The notes under the pieces: model-generated
What the model was told of the DNA's origin: nothing
The model's input: the letters and a program-made list of their open reading frames with translations, nothing else
Database searches by the model: none
Position numbers and translations under genes: made by a program
In this document: positions 8,326 through 21,466 of the stretch, piece after piece
Position numbering within the stretch: the stretch's first letter is position 1
Layout of the letters: each line of letters opens with the position of its first letter
Source: Aeoliella straminimaris
GTDB lineage: Bacteria; Planctomycetota; Planctomycetia; Pirellulales; Lacipirellulaceae
DNA: 64,000 bases
Direction: 5' to 3'
Assembly: GCF_024054565.1 (NCBI RefSeq)
Contig: NZ_JAMXLR010000003.1
Location: 1 to 64,000 of the forward strand

Positions 8326-8931
8326 TTACGATTCTATCAACAATACGTCCAGCGACCGGGGCCCCTGGGCGCCAATGACCAACGACTGTTCGATATCGGC
8401 GGTTTTACTCGGTCCGGCGACAAAAGTACCAAACGCGGGGCGGTCGTCCGATCCCCAACCGGCGATGCGCTGGTACGCCTGATGCATGTTGTGCAGCAGT
8501 TGACTGGTTGGCAAAACCAACACCAGGTGTTCGCACAGAAAGTATACCGCGCGGTGGCATACCTGATGATCGGTCACCCAAATCGCGCCGTTCTCGGCCA
8601 CGCCAAACTCGGCCGGCAGCACGGCCCAGTCCAGCCCCGATAGTTCGTGTGGCGTATCGAGTTGGTCGAGTTGCAGCGTCGACTTACCGACCCCCTCGAC
8701 CAGGGAAAGGGTCGACGCCGACTGGGTGTAGTCGCTCCGCCCTTCCAGCCAGGCATCGGCCGCCGCAGAGTCGGGCAACAGTTCGCTCGAAGCGCCGATG
8801 CCGGTGAGCATCTGGCGAAAATGGGTAAGCGGTTCGTCGAACGTTTGCCACACCTGCTCCATCGACGGCAGATCCATGTTCGCAGCCCGATTGGCTCGTA
8901 CACTGTTCAAGATGTCTTCGCGAGCAGCCAT
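8326..8931 (-). CDS. lutC: LUD-domain protein LutC
   Basis: A 201-residue LUD-domain protein of the LutC type, with the conserved core LPAEFGVAENGAIWVTD and the following region HLVLVLPTSQLLHNMHQAY. In Bacillus, LutABC together oxidise L-lactate to pyruvate in an iron-sulfur pathway; LutC is the small LUD subunit. The gene starts 10 bases after the lutB stop codon and ends 37 bases before the HglS-like gene, which indicates one transcript. Its partner subunits are both present and intact upstream. Confidence 0.9.
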   Translation of the reverse strand: MAAREDILNSVRANRAANMDLPSMEQVWQTFDEPLTHFRQMLTGIGASSELLPDSAAADAWLEGRSDYTQSASTLSLVEGVGKSTLQLDQLDTPHELSGLDWAVLPAEFGVAENGAIWVTDHQVCHRAVYFLCEHLVLVLPTSQLLHNMHQAYQRIAGWGSDDRPAFGTFVAGPSKTADIEQSLVIGAQGPRSLDVLLIES

Positions 8932-8941
8932 GAGGGAGATT

Positions 8942-10333
8942 CTAGTTCGACTTTTCTTGATCGCTTCGCGCCTGCGGGGCGCGTTTCTTGTACGCCTGAC
9001 GGAACGACTCTTTCGGGGCCTCAGGCAAATCGCGCTGTCGGCCCCAAACGTTCAGGGGATTGTAAATGAGAAACCTGGGCAGCCACCGCAGCGAGACTCG
9101 CCCCAGCTTGCCCATCGTACGGTAAAGCCACGGCCTGCGCAACACTGCGCCGGCCACCTTCATCGGCACCGTTTTGGCCATTGGCAGCAGGTGTCGTTTA
9201 CCAAGTTCGTGTCGCATAGCGAGCAACTGGTGATGCAGCGGAATCTTCACCGGACAGACTTCCGTGCAGGAGCCACACAAGCTGCAGGCGAATGGCAGGC
9301 TCTCGAATTTCTCCGGATCGCGCGCCGGGTTGATCACCGAACCAATCGGCCCGGCCACCGTGGCGTGGTAGCTGTGGCCGCCGCTGCGGCGATACACGGG
9401 GCAAGTGTTCAGGCATGCCCCGCACCGAATGCAGTTCAGTGCACGATTGAATTCGCTTTGGCCCATCATGCCACTGCGGCCGTTGTCGACTAGCACGATG
9501 TGCATTTCCTGCCCTTCGCGCGGCGTGTGAAAGTGCGACGAATAGGCTGTGATGGGCTGTCCGGTAGCCGATCGCGCCAGCAGCCGGAGGAACACCCCCA
9601 GGTGATCGAGCCGGGGAATCAACTTCTCGAGCCCCATCGACGCGATGTGCAGCGGCGGTAGCGCCGTACCCAGGTCGGCGTTGCCTTCGTTGGTGCAAAC
9701 GACAATGCCCCCGGTCTCGGCAATGCCGAAGTTCACGCCAGTCAGCCCGGCGCCGGCCGATATCAGTTTGTCCCGCAAGTGATTTCGCGCCGCTTCAGTC
9801 AGATAGTCGGGGTCGCTCGCGCCGGCTTCGGTGCCGAGTTGGTCGTGGAACAACTGGCCCACTTCCTGCTTTTTGATATGAATTGCCGGCAACACGATGT
9901 GGCTGGGGTGCTCATGCCGCATCTGTACGATCCGCTCGCCCAGGTCGGTGTCCACGACCTCGATGCCGGCCGCCTCGAGAAACGGATTCAGCCCGCACTC
10001 TTCGGTAAGCATCGACTTGCTTTTGACCAACAGGTTGACGTCACGTTCTTTGAGCAGGCCGAGAACGATCTCATTGTGCTCTTTGCCATTCCGCGCCCAA
10101 TGCACCTTGATGCCATGCCGTATGGCGTTGGCTTCGAACTGCTCCAGGTACTCGTCGAGTCGCGACAACGTGTGCCGTTTGATCTGCGAGGCCGTCTCGC
10201 GCAGCAGTTCCCACTCCGGCACGCTGGCCGCTGCCAGGTCGCGTTTCTTGCGAACAAAGAAGATTGTTTCGTCATGCCACTTCGTTCGCTCGGCGTCGGC
10301 GATGAACTCGGCGGCGGCTGTAGCGTGGGACAT
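8942..10333 (-). CDS. lutB: LUD-domain iron-sulfur protein LutB
   Basis: A 463-residue protein with an N-terminal LUD domain (including AGAGLTGVNFGIAETGGIVV) and a C-terminal ferredoxin-like part. The two 4Fe-4S motifs are CIRCGACLNTCPVY and CSLCGSCTEVCPVK. A basic C-terminal tail follows. LutB is the larger electron-transfer subunit of the LutABC 2-hydroxyacid (lactate) oxidising system. I chose ATG 10333 (MSHATAAAEF), which leaves a 28-base gap to lutA; the open frame extends upstream to 10402 into lutA but that part is unlike the family. Confidence 0.93.
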   Translation of the reverse strand: MSHATAAAEFIADAERTKWHDETIFFVRKKRDLAAASVPEWELLRETASQIKRHTLSRLDEYLEQFEANAIRHGIKVHWARNGKEHNEIVLGLLKERDVNLLVKSKSMLTEECGLNPFLEAAGIEVVDTDLGERIVQMRHEHPSHIVLPAIHIKKQEVGQLFHDQLGTEAGASDPDYLTEAARNHLRDKLISAGAGLTGVNFGIAETGGIVVCTNEGNADLGTALPPLHIASMGLEKLIPRLDHLGVFLRLLARSATGQPITAYSSHFHTPREGQEMHIVLVDNGRSGMMGQSEFNRALNCIRCGACLNTCPVYRRSGGHSYHATVAGPIGSVINPARDPEKFESLPFACSLCGSCTEVCPVKIPLHHQLLAMRHELGKRHLLPMAKTVPMKVAGAVLRRPWLYRTMGKLGRVSLRWLPRFLIYNPLNVWGRQRDLPEAPKESFRQAYKKRAPQARSDQEKSN

Positions 10334-10361
10334 GATGGAGCAGTGGTCGGGATTCGGGGGA

Positions 10362-11126
10362 CTAGGGAGTAGGCGTCGGTTGAGTCTTTGTGCTTTGGGC
10401 AAGGATCTCCGCGACGTGCATTAGCTTAAGCGGCAGTTTCTTGCGGCGGGCCAGACCTCCCAGGTGCATTAGGCAGGACATGTCCGCCGAGGCAATCACC
10501 TCGGCACCGGCCGACTTGTGATCGGCCAATCGGTCTAGCCCCATGCGGCAACTCACCGCCTCCTCGGCCACGGCGAACGTACCGCCGAAGCCGCAGCACT
10601 CGTCGGTACGCTCGAGCTGTACCAGTTCGATACCCTCGAGTCCGGCTAGCAGCTTCTCCACCTTGTTGAAGGGCGTGGCCATTTGCTCACTCGGTTTACC
10701 CAACCGCAGTTCGCGCAGGCCATGGCAGGCGTTGTGCAAACCAACCCGATGGGGAAACTCGCCCTCGATCGAGTCGATCTCCAGCACGTCGGTCAGGAAC
10801 TCGCACAATTCGAAAGTGCGACTGCCGACCTTGTCCACCCGCGGGTCGTCGGGCAGCAGGTCGTGAAAGTGATGGCGTACCATGGCGACACAACTGCCGC
10901 TGGGCGCGACGACATACTCGTACGACTCGAATACGTCGAGAAACAATTTGGCAACCGGCCGAGCGTCTTCGGTGCAACCGGTATTGGCCATGGGCTGACC
11001 ACAACAAGTCTGGCCGGTAGGATAGTCGACCGTTGCTCCATAGCGCTCCAGCACCTCCACGGTCGCCATGCCGACGTGGGGGAAGAACTGGTCGATGTAG
11101 CAAGGAATGAAGAGTCCGACTTTCAC
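10362..11126 (-). CDS. lutA: CCG-domain iron-sulfur protein LutA
   Basis: A 254-residue protein of two cysteine-rich CCG domains, as in LutA and the GlpC/HdrB family that bind iron-sulfur or unusual FeS clusters. Visible motifs are CYIDQFFP, TCCGQPMANTGC, LHNACHGLREL and DECCGFGGTFAV. It is the third subunit of the LutABC system and comes first in the likely lutA-lutB-lutC-hglS transcript. The start is a GTG at 11126 (VKVGLFIPCYI), where family similarity begins; an ATG just upstream is out of frame. The 224 bases before it, up to the HTTM gene stop, probably hold the promoter. Confidence 0.92.
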   Translation of the reverse strand: MKVGLFIPCYIDQFFPHVGMATVEVLERYGATVDYPTGQTCCGQPMANTGCTEDARPVAKLFLDVFESYEYVVAPSGSCVAMVRHHFHDLLPDDPRVDKVGSRTFELCEFLTDVLEIDSIEGEFPHRVGLHNACHGLRELRLGKPSEQMATPFNKVEKLLAGLEGIELVQLERTDECCGFGGTFAVAEEAVSCRMGLDRLADHKSAGAEVIASADMSCLMHLGGLARRKKLPLKLMHVAEILAQSTKTQPTPTP

Positions 11127-11350
11127 GCTGCGTCCATGATAGGCTGGCGGTGGAACGGGTCGGCGACGACTTCGCTTGCACCACTGGTCGAGCAAGTGTG
11201 TCGCTCGGCGGGCTCGCTGGGCCGCACTCGGTCCGTTAATTCGCAAGTTGCAATATACACTCTTCCCCGGTCCGGTTGCGAGTCGCCCAGGCACTTCGCG
11301 TATCGGCAAAACGTAATAGCCACCGCACCAATCCGGGCAACTGTTCCGGT

Positions 11351-12868
11351 TTATCCTGGTTGTTTTTCACCTTGATTCTCACGAACTCCTTGGACCTTGG
11401 ATTCGTGGCGCGAATCGGTGAAATAATTGCGCAGAGCGTCATCGCCCCACCCTACTATAGCGCCTTCGGCCAGAATGGCATCGCGCTCCGGCCAATCGGC
11501 CGCTGAGATGTCGGTCGTGTCGAGCAACGGATAACAGGCCACCGGCCACGACCGATGCATCCGGGACGCGCCCACCATGACCTGGGCGGCGAGAATTACC
11601 GCGCCTACCACCAACAGCGGCTTGGCCGACCAGCGGATCGCCGCCGTGGGGGCCTCGTCGCGCTTAATCGGTACGCTGCACGCGCGGTTGTCGGCCACAT
11701 GGCGATAAATCTTCCGGCCCAGCGAAGCGACGGGCGGTAGGTAAATGACCAGCAGGGTCGGCCATAGCAGCGGTACCCGCCACGCGATTCGCTGGTAGGC
11801 GTCGAACCCTTTGGTGGTGTGCCACTCGCGCTGCGGGGTTCGTTCCGCGGCATGCATGTCCCGCATCAGGGCGTCGTCTTCCAGGTATCCCAAGCCCATC
11901 GCGGCGAAACGCTCGCGATCGAACGCATTGACCGGGTGAAGTTGCTCGAGCCAATCCAACGTAAGGAGCATTCCCATGGTGCGGCGACACATTTTGCAGT
12001 TGCCATCGTACAGCACCGTGATCGGCTGACGAAACAGCTTCCGGCCCAGCAAGCCGAACAGCCGCTGCCAATCGACGAACATCACATACATCGCCAGCAG
12101 GGTGGGGGCATGGAGCGTCGAAAGCAGACGCGTCGTGGCGTGAAATAGCAGTCCCAGGCCGGCCCACACCAACCGTGTCGGCTTCCACCACACTGCCAAC
12201 GGCCAGCCAATCATCCACACGACGGCCATCATCAACACGGCTGTGAGATTCGCAGCGCCACTCACCGCCGTCCAGAACCCGGGAAAAAAGTAAGTGATTG
12301 CCACCACCAACATCGCCAAGCGAATCGGCAGACCGTAGCGAACCGAGTGGGCGACCCGCTGGACGCGACCGTGATCGGCGTTACGAAATGCCCGCCACAG
12401 CGAGTCGATCGACAACGCATCGCCCGCACGACTGCATGCCAACAGTGTCCCAATCAATACCACATGGTGCAGGGCGTAGTTCGCCGCGCCTGAGCATTGC
12501 GCAATGCCGAGCAGATAGAAGGATAGCAGCACGGCGATCCAGGAAGCCGTCCGTGTGAATAGCCCAATGAGCGCGAGCGCCGTTGCGGCTATGGCAACCG
12601 GAAGTAACCAGTCGGTTATCTCGACACCAATGGGAAGATGCTGCAGCACCGCGCCGGCGATGCTGGGCCACTGGAGGTTGTCGCGCGGCCAACTGGCGAT
12701 CTCGCGAATCGGCTCATTCAGCAGACCCAACAGCAATGTCGTGAACACCACAACGCGCAGCACCGCCAGGTTTAATGCCGCCCCCGGCGCAAACAAGAAT
12801 CGCCATAACCGCCGAGTTAGCGCGGCGAGCGACCCATCTGGTCGATTGCTAGTAAGGGAGGAGGGCAT
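11351..12868 (-). CDS. HTTM-like membrane protein fused to a DCC (DUF393) thiol-redox domain
   Basis: A 505-residue integral membrane protein. Residues 1 to about 280 hold several hydrophobic helices with the character of HTTM (vitamin K carboxylase-like) domains. The following soluble part carries YDGNCKMCRRTMG, the YDGxCxxC signature of the DCC family of predicted thiol-disulfide oxidoreductases, at about residue 300. One more membrane helix (LLVVGAVILAAQVMVGA) sits near the C-terminus. The likely start is ATG 12868 (MPSSLTSNRP); a TTG at 12937 would add 23 residues. It is transcribed towards lutA but separated by 224 bases. Substrate unknown. Confidence 0.85.
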   Translation of the reverse strand: MPSSLTSNRPDGSLAALTRRLWRFLFAPGAALNLAVLRVVVFTTLLLGLLNEPIREIASWPRDNLQWPSIAGAVLQHLPIGVEITDWLLPVAIAATALALIGLFTRTASWIAVLLSFYLLGIAQCSGAANYALHHVVLIGTLLACSRAGDALSIDSLWRAFRNADHGRVQRVAHSVRYGLPIRLAMLVVAITYFFPGFWTAVSGAANLTAVLMMAVVWMIGWPLAVWWKPTRLVWAGLGLLFHATTRLLSTLHAPTLLAMYVMFVDWQRLFGLLGRKLFRQPITVLYDGNCKMCRRTMGMLLTLDWLEQLHPVNAFDRERFAAMGLGYLEDDALMRDMHAAERTPQREWHTTKGFDAYQRIAWRVPLLWPTLLVIYLPPVASLGRKIYRHVADNRACSVPIKRDEAPTAAIRWSAKPLLVVGAVILAAQVMVGASRMHRSWPVACYPLLDTTDISAADWPERDAILAEGAIVGWGDDALRNYFTDSRHESKVQGVRENQGEKQPG

Positions 12869-13017
12869 AGGCGGGGGTAGTGAGCGGAAGGACACGAGCG
12901 GTACATGAATTGTAGTTTCCGCTATCGGTACGTCCAACCGCAGGGCCGATTCCCCGAAGTTTTAGAACCAGAACGCTCGACTTTCGAAAAAGACGGTGAG
13001 CACCAGCCGAGTAAGCT

Positions 13018-13230
13018 CTAATAATGCGGCGGCTTTTCGTGGGGCAGATCTTCGCCCGACCGCTCGACGAATTGGGCCAGCAACTTGAGTTTCGCCTCGA
13101 GCCGCGCGACAGCCCCCGAGAGCCGGTCGATTTCCTTGCGTTGTTCGACCGCTTCGGTATTGAGCGTATCGATTAAATGCTGCTGGTGAGCGAGCAATTC
13201 TTCGAGTCGGGTTTGGCGTTCGTCAGACAT
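13018..13230 (-). CDS. slyX: SlyX family protein
   Basis: A 70-residue coiled-coil protein with the SlyX pattern: heptad-rich residues 5-55 (LEELLAHQQHLIDTLN through AVARLEAKLKLLAQF) and the characteristic ending EKPPHY. The biochemical role of SlyX is not known. I chose ATG 13230 (MSDERQTR); an in-frame ATG 15 bases upstream is possible. It is the last gene of the likely gltB-gltD-membrane protein-slyX run. Confidence 0.85.
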   Translation of the reverse strand: MSDERQTRLEELLAHQQHLIDTLNTEAVEQRKEIDRLSGAVARLEAKLKLLAQFVERSGEDLPHEKPPHY

Positions 13231-13258
13231 GCAATGGTGCTTCATTCCGGCCGAGCGG

Positions 13259-13450
13259 CTAATTGTCCTGGCGCAATCGATACCACCCCGTCAGCAGCAT
13301 GGCAATAACAATTAGTAACACAGCGATGCCGCGCTGCCCGGCATTTCGCCAGCCTACTATCTGGGTGAAGAATCCGATGAATGCCGCCAGCAGTGCGCAA
13401 CCGGTTGTGATTGCGAGTAGCTTTCGCGTCGTGAATCGAGGCACACCCAT
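13259..13450 (-). CDS. Small two-helix membrane protein
   Basis: A 63-residue protein with two predicted membrane helices, about residues 10-30 (LLAITTGCALLAAFIGFF) and 40-57 (GIAVLLIVIAMLLTGWY), and basic residues at both ends. It lies 19 bases after gltD and about 30 bases before slyX, so it is likely co-transcribed. I do not recognise a family; planctomycete genomes have many small proteins with the same RKLL start. Confidence 0.65.
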   Translation of the reverse strand: MGVPRFTTRKLLAITTGCALLAAFIGFFTQIVGWRNAGQRGIAVLLIVIAMLLTGWYRLRQDN

Positions 13451-13469
13451 GCGGCGTTCACCGGTGAAG

Positions 13470-15041
13470 TCACACCGTTTGCTGCGGCAGGTTCAGCCCC
13501 GGAGCACTCATGGTGGTCGAGCCCATCAGGAATTCGTCGATGGCCCGTGCGGCGCCTCGGCCCTCGTTGATCGCCCACACCACCAGGCTCTGTCCGCGAC
13601 GGCAGTCGCCAGCGGCGAACACGCCTTCGGCACTGGTAGCGAACTGGCCATGCTCGGCACGAATCGTAAGCCAGCCGCGGCGTGGTTCCTGGGTTTCGAG
13701 CCCCAACAACTCGCCAACCTCCAGTTCGGGGCCAACAAACCCAGTGGCCAACAGCACCAGATCGGCGGGCCACACTTTTTCGCTATCGATCACTTCGCTA
13801 AATGGTGCCATCTCGGTGGGCTTCGACCAGTCGACTTCCACCGTCTTCACGCCGGTGATGTGACCATTCTCGCCCACGAACTCCTTGGTCAGCACTTGAT
13901 ACACTCGCGGATCGCTGCCAGTCCGGGCTTCGACCTCGGCGTGCGAGTAGTCCACCCGATAGACACGAGGCCACTCGGGCCAAGGATTGTTCGGAGCCCG
14001 GGTCGCTGGTGGCTTCGCCAGCAGTTCGAAGTTCACGATGCTTGTCGCTCCGTGACGCAGCGAAGTGCCGATGCAGTCGGCGCCCGTATCGCCACCGCCA
14101 ATGACGACGACGTTCTTCCCCTTGGCGGACAGGAACGCACCGTCTTTCAGCTCGGAATCAAGCAAGCTTTTGGTGTTCCGCGTCAGGAAGTCCATGGCCA
14201 GGTGGATGCCATCCAGATCGCGGCCAGGGCAGCGCCCCGTCGGATCGAACGGCTTGGTGGCTCCGGTGGCCAGCAGCAAGGCGTCGTACTCTTCCATCAG
14301 CTCGTTGGGATCCACGACCGCAATCTCGAGACCGCGTTCCTTCATGATGCCGGTCATGTGGCCCGACTCGAACTCCGTGCGACTGCCAACATGCGTGCAG
14401 GTGCGGAACTCGACACCTTCTTCGCGGAGTTGGTTGATACGTCGCTCGACGACGTCCTTGCCAAGTTTCATAAACGGAATGCCGTACATCAGCAGTCCCC
14501 CGATACGATCGGCCCGCTCGAAGACCGTCACCGCGTGGCCGCGGCGGCGGAGTTGCTGTGCGGCAGTCAATCCGGCTGGGCCGGAGCCGACAATGGCCAC
14601 CCGTTTGCCTGTTTCCTGCTCCGGCGGTTGCGGCACAACCCAGCCTTCTTCGAAACCGCGATCAATGATCGCATTCTCGATGTTCTTGATCGTGACGGGC
14701 GGTTCGTTGATACCCAGGACGCACGCCCCCTCACACGGCGCAGGGCACGCCCGACCGGTGAACTCAGGGAAGTTGTTGGTCTTGTGCAGACGATGCAGTG
14801 CGTCGCGCCATCGACCCTGGTAAACCAGATCGTTCCACTCGGGGATCAGATTGTCGATCGGACAACCGCTGTTCGACTGACAGAACGGTACACCACAGTC
14901 CATGCACCGCGCACCTTGCGTGCGCAACTGCTGCTCCGGCGCCTGCGTGAAAATCTCCAAGTAGTCGTTTGCACGCTCCAGCGGATCACGATAAGGCACC
15001 GCCTGGCGCTCGTACTCTTTAAAACCGGTTGGCTTACCCAT
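13470..15041 (-). CDS. gltD: Glutamate synthase (NADPH) small subunit GltD
   Basis: GltD passes electrons from NADPH through FAD and 4Fe-4S clusters to GltB for glutamate synthesis. The 523 residues show N-terminal cysteine clusters ([16 protein letters not shown] and [12 protein letters not shown]), an FAD-binding motif ([17 protein letters not shown]) and an NADPH-binding motif ([13 protein letters not shown]). The end carries the FAD-contacting ATGF and [17 protein letters not shown] stretches. Length is slightly above the usual 470-490. It follows gltB by about 110 bases on the same strand. Confidence 0.96.
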   Translation of the reverse strand: MGKPTGFKEYERQAVPYRDPLERANDYLEIFTQAPEQQLRTQGARCMDCGVPFCQSNSGCPIDNLIPEWNDLVYQGRWRDALHRLHKTNNFPEFTGRACPAPCEGACVLGINEPPVTIKNIENAIIDRGFEEGWVVPQPPEQETGKRVAIVGSGPAGLTAAQQLRRRGHAVTVFERADRIGGLLMYGIPFMKLGKDVVERRINQLREEGVEFRTCTHVGSRTEFESGHMTGIMKERGLEIAVVDPNELMEEYDALLLATGATKPFDPTGRCPGRDLDGIHLAMDFLTRNTKSLLDSELKDGAFLSAKGKNVVVIGGGDTGADCIGTSLRHGATSIVNFELLAKPPATRAPNNPWPEWPRVYRVDYSHAEVEARTGSDPRVYQVLTKEFVGENGHITGVKTVEVDWSKPTEMAPFSEVIDSEKVWPADLVLLATGFVGPELEVGELLGLETQEPRRGWLTIRAEHGQFATSAEGVFAAGDCRRGQSLVVWAINEGRGAARAIDEFLMGSTTMSAPGLNLPQQTV

Positions 15042-15150
15042 GGTTCAGGGATCGGGGGTCAGGGGTCGAGGATGGAGGAAATAAGCTGGATGCTCTTGCC
15101 GACGTACGATACTGTCCCGTCGGCAGAGGCGGAACGACACCAACGCTCGT

Positions 15151-19830
<4,680 letters not shown>

Positions 19831-19940
19831 GGATTGGGTCCTTCTGCGGGATCCTTAGGTTCCGCCAGCGAGAGCTCTGCCGCGAGGTGCGACTTTGCGA
19901 GTCGCACTCTGCCAGAGGCCGCACGCCGCCGGGCGACCTC

Positions 19941-20885
19941 TTACGCTAAGACTGTCTTTTTATTGGTACTCGAGGAGACCGACTTGGCGAGCACCAGCTC
20001 GTCGTCGGCGTGGGATTGCAGGTACTCGATGAACCGACGCGAGGCACCGCTGAGTTCGCGATTGCGCCGGTACACAAATCCGAGCGGCCGAGAAAGCTGT
20101 TGACCACTCAACGGAATGGCGACCAGCGTGCCCAGGGCCACTTCGCGGGCGACCGTCGGCTCCGGCAGGATGCTTACGCTCGAACCTACCTCAACCGCCC
20201 GCTTGATTGTTTCAATGTTGTCAAACTCAAACTCTACTACGACTTCGATTCCGCGGAGGTCGAATTCCTGATCGATCTCGTCGCGGATACGCAAACCTTG
20301 CTGGAAGGCGACAAACGACTGACCGCGAACCGCCTCGAGTGGCGCCCTTCCCCGCGATGCGAGCGGATGCGTGGGGGGCGCCACGATCACCATTGGCTCG
20401 TCTCGCCAGGCAACGGCCGCCAGCAGTCGCGACTCCTGCGGGTAGCTGGTAATGCCAAAGTCGGCTTGCTCGGTTTCCACCACTTCACGTACCCGATCCG
20501 GGTGCAGGTACTCCAAGCGGATATTGCAGTTGGGGTTTTGGGCCGAGAAGTCGCGGAGGTACTGGCTCATGTGCGCCAGCCCCACCGAGTAGATGGAGGC
20601 CACATTCACTCGCGCTTCTTCGGCTTCGTGCAACGAGCGAATGTCTTCCTCCAGCACATCGTACTTCTGCAGCAGGTCGAGACACCCCTCAAAGTATCGA
20701 TCGCCTTCGGGTGTGAGCACAAACGGTCGCCGCGAACGATCGAGCAGTTGCACGCCCAGGTGTTCCTCAAGATGCAGCACTACCTGGCTGGCATTGGATT
20801 GCGATACACCGTTGGCATCCGCAGCTTTCGAAAAGCTGCGGTGCTTGACCACGTCGCAAAATATCTTGAGGGATTTGATGTGCAT
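19941..20885 (-). CDS. LysR-type transcriptional regulator, CysB-like
   Basis: A 314-residue LysR regulator. The winged helix-turn-helix is residues 1-60 (MHIKSLKIFCDVVKHRSFSK with the recognition part SQSNASQVVLHLEEHLG), followed by a periplasmic-binding-like effector domain (about 90-295; ADFGITSYPQ). The ATG at 20885 begins the conserved HTH; the longer upstream frame is not family-like. It lies 110 bases upstream of gltB on the same strand and divergent from the porin gene, so either could be its target. By analogy with GltC of Bacillus it may control gltBD; that is inference only. Confidence 0.9.
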   Translation of the reverse strand: MHIKSLKIFCDVVKHRSFSKAADANGVSQSNASQVVLHLEEHLGVQLLDRSRRPFVLTPEGDRYFEGCLDLLQKYDVLEEDIRSLHEAEEARVNVASIYSVGLAHMSQYLRDFSAQNPNCNIRLEYLHPDRVREVVETEQADFGITSYPQESRLLAAVAWRDEPMVIVAPPTHPLASRGRAPLEAVRGQSFVAFQQGLRIRDEIDQEFDLRGIEVVVEFEFDNIETIKRAVEVGSSVSILPEPTVAREVALGTLVAIPLSGQQLSRPLGFVYRRNRELSGASRRFIEYLQSHADDELVLAKSVSSSTNKKTVLA

Positions 20886-21466
20886 CGTATTTTCGAACAG
20901 GTTTTGCGCTCGTTGGGCGCCGTGGGTCCACCTCCCTGGATTGCTCCAACCGAAGGGCCACTTGCGACGCGCCGAGTCGGAACTCTGAAAGCAGATAAGC
21001 CTATTGCAGGTGCCGATCTGCCAAGACAATCATGGATGCAAATATCGGCGATCAGCAGAATTCCGAAAACGAATAGTACAGCCTGCCTGCACTGCTTGTC
21101 AATCAGCCACACCCAGCCAGCGGCCCCTCGCCAACTCCCACCCCACCCTCAGCGCTGCGGTATTCCACATCCGCATCTCGGAGAATTGCCTTCTTCAGCA
21201 ATGTTAAGCATTTGTGAAGAGATCGCTGGCAAGCTGTACCGCTTGTAACAGTCCTAGCGGCCAGTCCCGGGTATTTGCCGTTACAGCCGGTCGATTCGCT
21301 ACGTCCGGCACCACTGCTGCAACCGATTAAGTGATTGTTGCCCGCACTATCGGGCAATCGCTCGGACCCTCTCTATCCGCAGGTTCCGCCCCCTCGGGCC
21401 TGCGGGTAGCCCCCTCGTTCGTTGCACGTCCCTGATTCACTGACCCGATTGAGAGAACGTATAGCC
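20886..21466. promoter_or_regulatory. Divergent LysR / porin intergenic region with inverted repeats
   Basis: The 581-base gap has no credible gene. It contains three inverted repeats. TCTTCAGCAATG (21192-21203) pairs with CATTTGTGAAGA (21209-21220), 10 of 12 positions with a 5-base centre. TTGCCCG (21338-21344) pairs with CGGGCAA (21351-21357). CCGCAGG (21377-21383) pairs with CCTGCGG (21399-21405). The first has the size of a regulator-binding dyad; the last two could fold in the porin mRNA leader, ending about 60 bases before its start codon. Confidence 0.5.
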
